A stretch of 64,000 nt of DNA from Isoetes taiwanensis (taxonomy: Eukaryota; Streptophyta; Lycopodiopsida; Isoetales; Isoetaceae), in the NCBI GenBank assembly GCA_021234155.1, contig JAJEKV010000084.1, forward strand, positions 3,041,702 through 3,105,701, in the 5' to 3' direction. The position numbers were made by a program, and so were the translations under genes. The notes beneath the pieces are model-generated. The model did not search any database, had not been told where the DNA came from, and saw only the letters and a program-made list of their open reading frames with translations. This document shows, one piece after another, positions 59,431 through 64,000 of this stretch (within the stretch, counting starts at the first letter, position 1; every line of letters starts with the position of its first letter).

Positions 59431-60837
59431 GTGATGAGTCTTGTTCTATTTTTGAAATCAAAAGAGGCATCAGGCAAGTATGTCCACTGGCACCATTCTT
59501 ATTTAATATAGCTGCAGAGGGATTTTCACAGTTTTTTTATTTAAGCCTCAAAAGATGGAGCGGATCACAACAAATATGCAATTAGTATGCAGACAACTCT
59601 TTTCTTTTCTTACAAGTAGCAGAAGACAACTTAATGAATGCAAGTCAATTGCTTGATACTTTCTCTTTAGCATGTGGATGCCTCATAAACTGGAAGAAGT
59701 GTTATGTACAGTGCGCGGGGGAAGGCACACATCCTAATTGTCTTGAACATCTTCCATAGAAAGTCATTCCAAAAGGAGAAAGCTCCAAGCTCCTAGCAAC
59801 GGTTGGAATACATACAACTAGTATTTAGGACAATATGATTCTTGGACTCCAAAGACACTTAAACTGGTGGAAAGTTGCAAAGCTATCATTAGCTTGAAGG
59901 ATTGTAGCAGCAAAGCATGTGTTATGTAGCATCCATATCTATGTGTCCTCACTCTTAATTGCTCCACTTGATAAGGCACACAAGATGGAAGCAACAATTC
60001 TAAATTTTGTTTGGGAAGGCAATGAAGAAGGTGCATTTGACAAAATTGCATGGTGGAAGTGTAGAAGGGCAAAGGAAGAAGGGGGTATTAGCATGATAAA
60101 GCAAAATACTAGTGGCAAAATTCATCTGGAAAAAGTCAATTCACCGGGTCTATTACTCATTATTCAAGCTTTACTATTCTCATGCTATTATAATAAAACA
60201 TCGGTACCGAGTTCACTTCCATGGTCGCTTTTCAATAATTTAAGACCATGTTTGAAGTCCCCTTTCCTTAAGAGGTTGCTTGATGCATGGAAAACATTGA
60301 AAAAGCTGTTCACATTAAGCAACAATGATCTCATGTTGTTACCACCCCACCGTGGTGGATCCGACTGAATTTCCATAATAAGAATGGACTCCTAGCTTTA
60401 ACAGCTGATGCCCGTGTAGGAAGAAGGTGGATCACCTGTGGCATAAATTATTGTGCACCATGGTACAAGAGCAACAAGTTTAGTGGATGGGCGGAGTTTA
60501 ATGATGAATTTGGGCTAAAAGGTTATGACATGGCAATATGGGATTGTATAGCAACAATTTTGCCAGATCACATAAAATGTATACGGACCATGCCTTGGGT
60601 TCCCCATCTTTCCCTTCAGGCAACGCCATTTGTAAAGTCATCTTACAAATATCTGAAGATGTCTGATGTCATCTCCTTAGACTCCAAGTGGAATATGCAA
60701 GCTACACTAACAGAAATTAAGAATGTGTGGAACTGGTTAAAATTCACCCCCCCAAGGGTGTGCTCGCTTATTTGGCAAGTTGTGCATGGAGTCCTCCAGG
60801 TGAATACACGAGTTTTAAAGTATTAAAAAAGGATGGG

Positions 60838-61990
60838 GCATGATGAAGCTGGCGTGGGGTGAGCTTTGTTGTGACAAAAAAAGATGGTGGATTAGGCTGC
60901 AAAGAACCCCTTCTTACAAGCACAGGCTTTGGCAGCTAAATTTATCTGGCGGAATCATTCAAGTCATCCCTTGCTTCGAAGTTTGTTTCTTATTGGCTGA
61001 AGCAAGGGAAGCTCCTAGGTAAGCCATTTCTCTCCGAGGTCAGTGCTTTGTTTTACGGTTTCAAGGTGGCCCCTGGCATGTCTCCTGTTATGAGGAAGAT
61101 TCTCCAGACTTGGTTGAATGTGATGCATCTCTTCTCCCCTATGGATCCTTCTAGGGATGCAGGTGGATTCAGCCTACTTTAATATATCATGATTTGGGAG
61201 AGAGAGATGGACTTCCCTTGGTTCTCTCACACCCTCGTATCTTTTCCAAGTAGAAAGGTTGCGGAATAACTTTGTTGCAATACCTCTGGGTTAATGGCAA
61301 ATGGATTAACTGGACTGCATTCAAGGGTATAATCTTGGATCCAGGTCAAGGGGACTATAAAGTATTAAGGGAGATCCTATGGAATGCCACCAATTTAACA
61401 AGTATTGTGGGTCCTTGTGAGAAGTGGCTACATGATGGGCATATACAATATAGTGTGGCGAGAATATATAGTGATTTGTGCCCTTGAAAGTCGAGGAAAG
61501 GCTCGAGGTCTGGAAGTCTATTTGTTCTAGGAAGATTCGGTTCTTTAGATGGTTAACTCTTCAAAGGTGGCTAAGTACTAAGGAAATTTTATTTAATAAG
61601 GGTATCACGGTTGATGACATGTATCCACTTGATTGTCAAGTCACTGAATCTATTGCACACCTCTTCTTTTACCCCCTGATTGCAGAGTTCTGGCAGTGGG
61701 TCTGTCCTATAATTGAGCTCATGCTATACTGATTGGTTTGGCCAAAATTGATAATGATGTTGAATCGCTGCTGCATAGAAGCCTCCCTTGTGAATCTGAC
61801 GCTCTGGGTTATTTGGAAGCATCGGTGTGATGTGGCTCTGGGTGGTCAGGAGATCTCCGTGGTGAAGCTAAAAAACTCTTTCAATCTGGAAGTTGCTTTG
61901 GTGGCATTATCACATCATAGAAAAGAAAGTTATAAACTACAACACAGGATACAACAATGGTCTTTCTCGACTCGCAAGTCGAGAAAAACA
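60838..61990 (+). pseudogene. Second LINE relic, ORF2 C-terminal part
   Basis: Begins abruptly with LAWGELCCDKK and runs through broken frames to WLNVMHLFSPMDPS, FKGIILDPGQGDY and the zf-RVT domain at about 61480-61730 (WKSICSRKIRFFRWLTLQRW, then ESIAHLFFYP). The tail LWVIWKHRCDVALGG is typical of LINE ends. Joined to the previous LINE at a common zinc-finger position, so it is either a second insertion or a deletion product. Confidence 0.65.
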
Positions 61991-64000
61991 GCTCAAAATA
62001 AAAAAACATAGTTTTGAGGGCCATAGGTTATTTTTGCAGAGATCCCATTCTAAAATAGTTGACAAAACCTATAAACGATTAAGCCCTATGAATTAAACCA
62101 ATGTAAACCTTGTGCAACTTTGTGTTAGGAACTATAGAAGACGATCACATACATCAAAGAGTACTTACCCCATTTTGTGTCCTAAATATACCTTCAAAAT
62201 GGGTCAACAAGGTTTAAAGTATATCATGATCTTTGAAAAGTTAATTTTATACCCTAGAATAAAAATATGTGCACCTATAATGACAACGTAACGTGTAACG
62301 TGTGATAGTAACGCACATATAAAAAGGGAAATTGGGTACATATAAATAGACTTGTCAAATTTTAGTTACATATTAGTATTTATTTTATAATTGTTATTTC
62401 AACATCTTTATACCCCGTTTTTTTCCTATACCCCGCCTTTTTTTCCCGCCCATACTTGAAATCTGAAATCTGGTACATATATTTGAGCCGAACATATATT
62501 TGAGCCGAAGATCCTTTTGTTCCACTTGGAAAAGCTACTCTCTGTTTATGACAAAGCTTCAGCAAATCCTGATTTGCTTCTTGTTCCAATAGATCTGCAT
62601 GGTATTCCTTCTTATTCGCAGAAGAAGCTTCGTTAACCACAAATTTTCTCCAAGGGCTTCAAAATCTCAGAAGCTCATGTGCTTCAAAAGCTTGCCCGTT
62701 CATAGTTTCAATCATGCGTTCATAGTTTTAATCCTGCGCTCATGGCGCATATGCCACAACTATATGAAGACGAAAGGCCCATTCCGTAAATTCTTCTATA
62801 GCAGTTAAAAAATATTCTTGCTGGATGCTCTAAATCCCTTGGAGATATTAGCCCCCCTGTAGATTTGAATAACATAGCCCCAAGAAATTGAAATCGACCA
62901 TCTTTTTTATCTGCCATAGCAGATTGATTGCTGTAGTAGCCCTACTAGATCTGCATCAAATCTAGATGAAAAAAGGATCGAGTGCAGAAGACAGGGTCGG
63001 CTGCTTCTGCTTGAGCTTGGCCGCACCCTATGCCATACTATATTTCTTGCCCCTGTGTTGTCATAGACATGCATCCATATGTCTCTCACAGGCTCGACAG
63101 GGTAGAATAAACTAAACATGTATGAAAGGGTGGTTTCTGATGCTAGCTCGGTCAAATTAAAAAACATATATGAAACCCTAATCCTAGAGGACTATAAGTG
63201 GCGATTCTTAGATGGACATGTGGTCGAGATGTAATATGGCCACCCCCTTACCCATTAAAATTTATCTTAGGTTCTAATTGGCTATCTCGATAAGTTTTTT
63301 CCCACGTACAAAAAATCGAATTGGCCACACCTTATGCCTAGCCGGATTTAGTAAATATCGAATTGGCTACTAAACGAGTAAAATATACAAATTCATGTTT
63401 TGAACTGGCCACTACCCTTCGGTCAGGGCATGAACGTATCCTACGCTGGCGTAGCCAACCATTTCTGAAAAAATATGAATATGTGGCCAACTGGCCTACC
63501 GGGGCTAAAAAAATACCCTGTCCTGGGTTTGGAAAAATAGGCCGGATTTGATTTCCAGAATCAAGCAAGGAGCATCACGAAGAAAATGGGAAGGATCGAA
63601 GAACACAGTAACAAAAGAGGCAGTCGAATCAGAGAAGTGCAAAGCGCCAAGGGTGCACACAGATCCAAAAATCGAAGGTTAGGCAGCTGAATCATGGGAG
63701 CTTGAAAACCTGCTGGCAAAATCAGTGAACCTGTCCAGAATCGATGGAGCCTAGAAGCTGGAGGGCCGAGCTTCGATTCATATTCTAGCAAGCCCCTTTT
63801 GGCCCAAGTATGATGGGGCGGAGCTTCGATGGTGTAGCTTTGGCAGCTCCTCGTTCTTCGTCCACCATAGCTTCACATCATCTCTCTGTCGGATCTACTG
63901 TGGAGCTTGCAAATTTGGAGCAGTGTCGAATTTGAGTTCCCCTGCTAAATCCCTTTTGTTATCTGAAGCTTAGATTCTAATGAAGCTAGAACCTGCTAAA
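61991..64000. other. Right-hand stretch without recognised genes
   Basis: Short open frames on both strands have no known domain. Minor features are ACGTGTA/ACGTGTG repeats at 62285-62305 and T/C homopolymer-rich sequence at 62415-62450. A cluster of AATTGGC phrases lies at 63276-63370. Confidence 0.5.

Larger units (their letters stand above)
58090..60835 (+). pseudogene. LINE reverse-transcriptase pseudogene
   Basis: A LINE ORF2 in pieces: KCLGMDGIPIEFFQ near 58215, a degraded LIPKG block near 58340, RGIRQVCPLAPFLFN near 59464, and the catalytic box as YADN at 59586 instead of YADD, with a stop just before it. Then come SLACGCLINWKKC, ILNFVWEGNEEGAFDKIAWW near 60000, GRRWITCGINYCAPWY, and a zinc-finger (zf-RVT) start NWLKFTPPRVCSLIW at about 60730. 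It is interrupted by a LINE tail (58497-58550) and by the hAT element (58786-59430). Truncated within the zinc-finger part at about 60835. Confidence 0.8.

Noticed and set aside
62380-63791. Several minus-strand frames of 65-86 residues
   Set aside because: No domain, no codon pattern and no splice context that distinguishes them from chance.

Overview
The window is nuclear DNA of a land plant. The evidence is spliced protein-coding genes with GT-AG introns, a P-class pentatricopeptide-repeat (PPR) protein of the plastid/mitochondrial type, a plant-type 6 kDa mitochondrial ATP synthase subunit, a plant GH9 endoglucanase relic, plant telo-box motifs, and nested plant transposons (Copia, LINE, hAT, Crypton-like). 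Nothing seen fixes the lineage more closely.

Layout. (1) 1-1460: left flank with a decayed Crypton-like tyrosine-recombinase gene. (2) 1461-47310: three head-to-tail copies (A 1461-16702, B 16703-32005, C 32006-47310) of one unit of about 15.3 kb. In order on the + strand each copy holds a truncated KORRIGAN-like GH9 pseudogene, a small intact-looking gene for the mitochondrial ATP synthase 6 kDa subunit, a long gene-poor stretch with a hAT-end fragment, an unidentified acidic coding remnant, a foldback element, four telo-box repeats leading to a proline-rich ORF, a large PPR gene on the - strand (an EMB976/At5g27270-type protein in eight coding exons), and a small inverted-repeat element behind the PPR start. 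(3) 47311-64000: a transposon graveyard. A Copia gag-pol relic is split by an insertion of about 8.2 kb with repeated ends. That insertion carries antisense Lys/Glu-rich coding debris, a LINE 3' end and an array of about 14 short hairpins. A LINE reverse-transcriptase pseudogene follows, interrupted by a perfect 645-bp non-autonomous hAT element packed with 15 copies of the palindrome GCGTACGC. A second LINE relic and about 2 kb without recognisable genes complete the window.

The three copies differ mostly by small changes at CAG/CTG trinucleotides (CAG to CGG, CTG to ACG, CG or CTTTG). These do not look like mutation by cytosine deamination. They look like uncorrected long-read errors at CHG-methylated sites, left because short reads cannot be placed uniquely in a triplicated block. 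Many frameshifts in copies A-C are therefore probably artefacts. Taking the best copy at each position gives continuous reading frames for both the PPR gene (about 1,066 residues) and the ATP synthase gene (56 residues).

Most unusual: the hairpin array at 56356-56882, the palindrome-packed hAT element at 58786-59430, the end-to-start junction inside the Copia insertion, and the triplication with its error signature.
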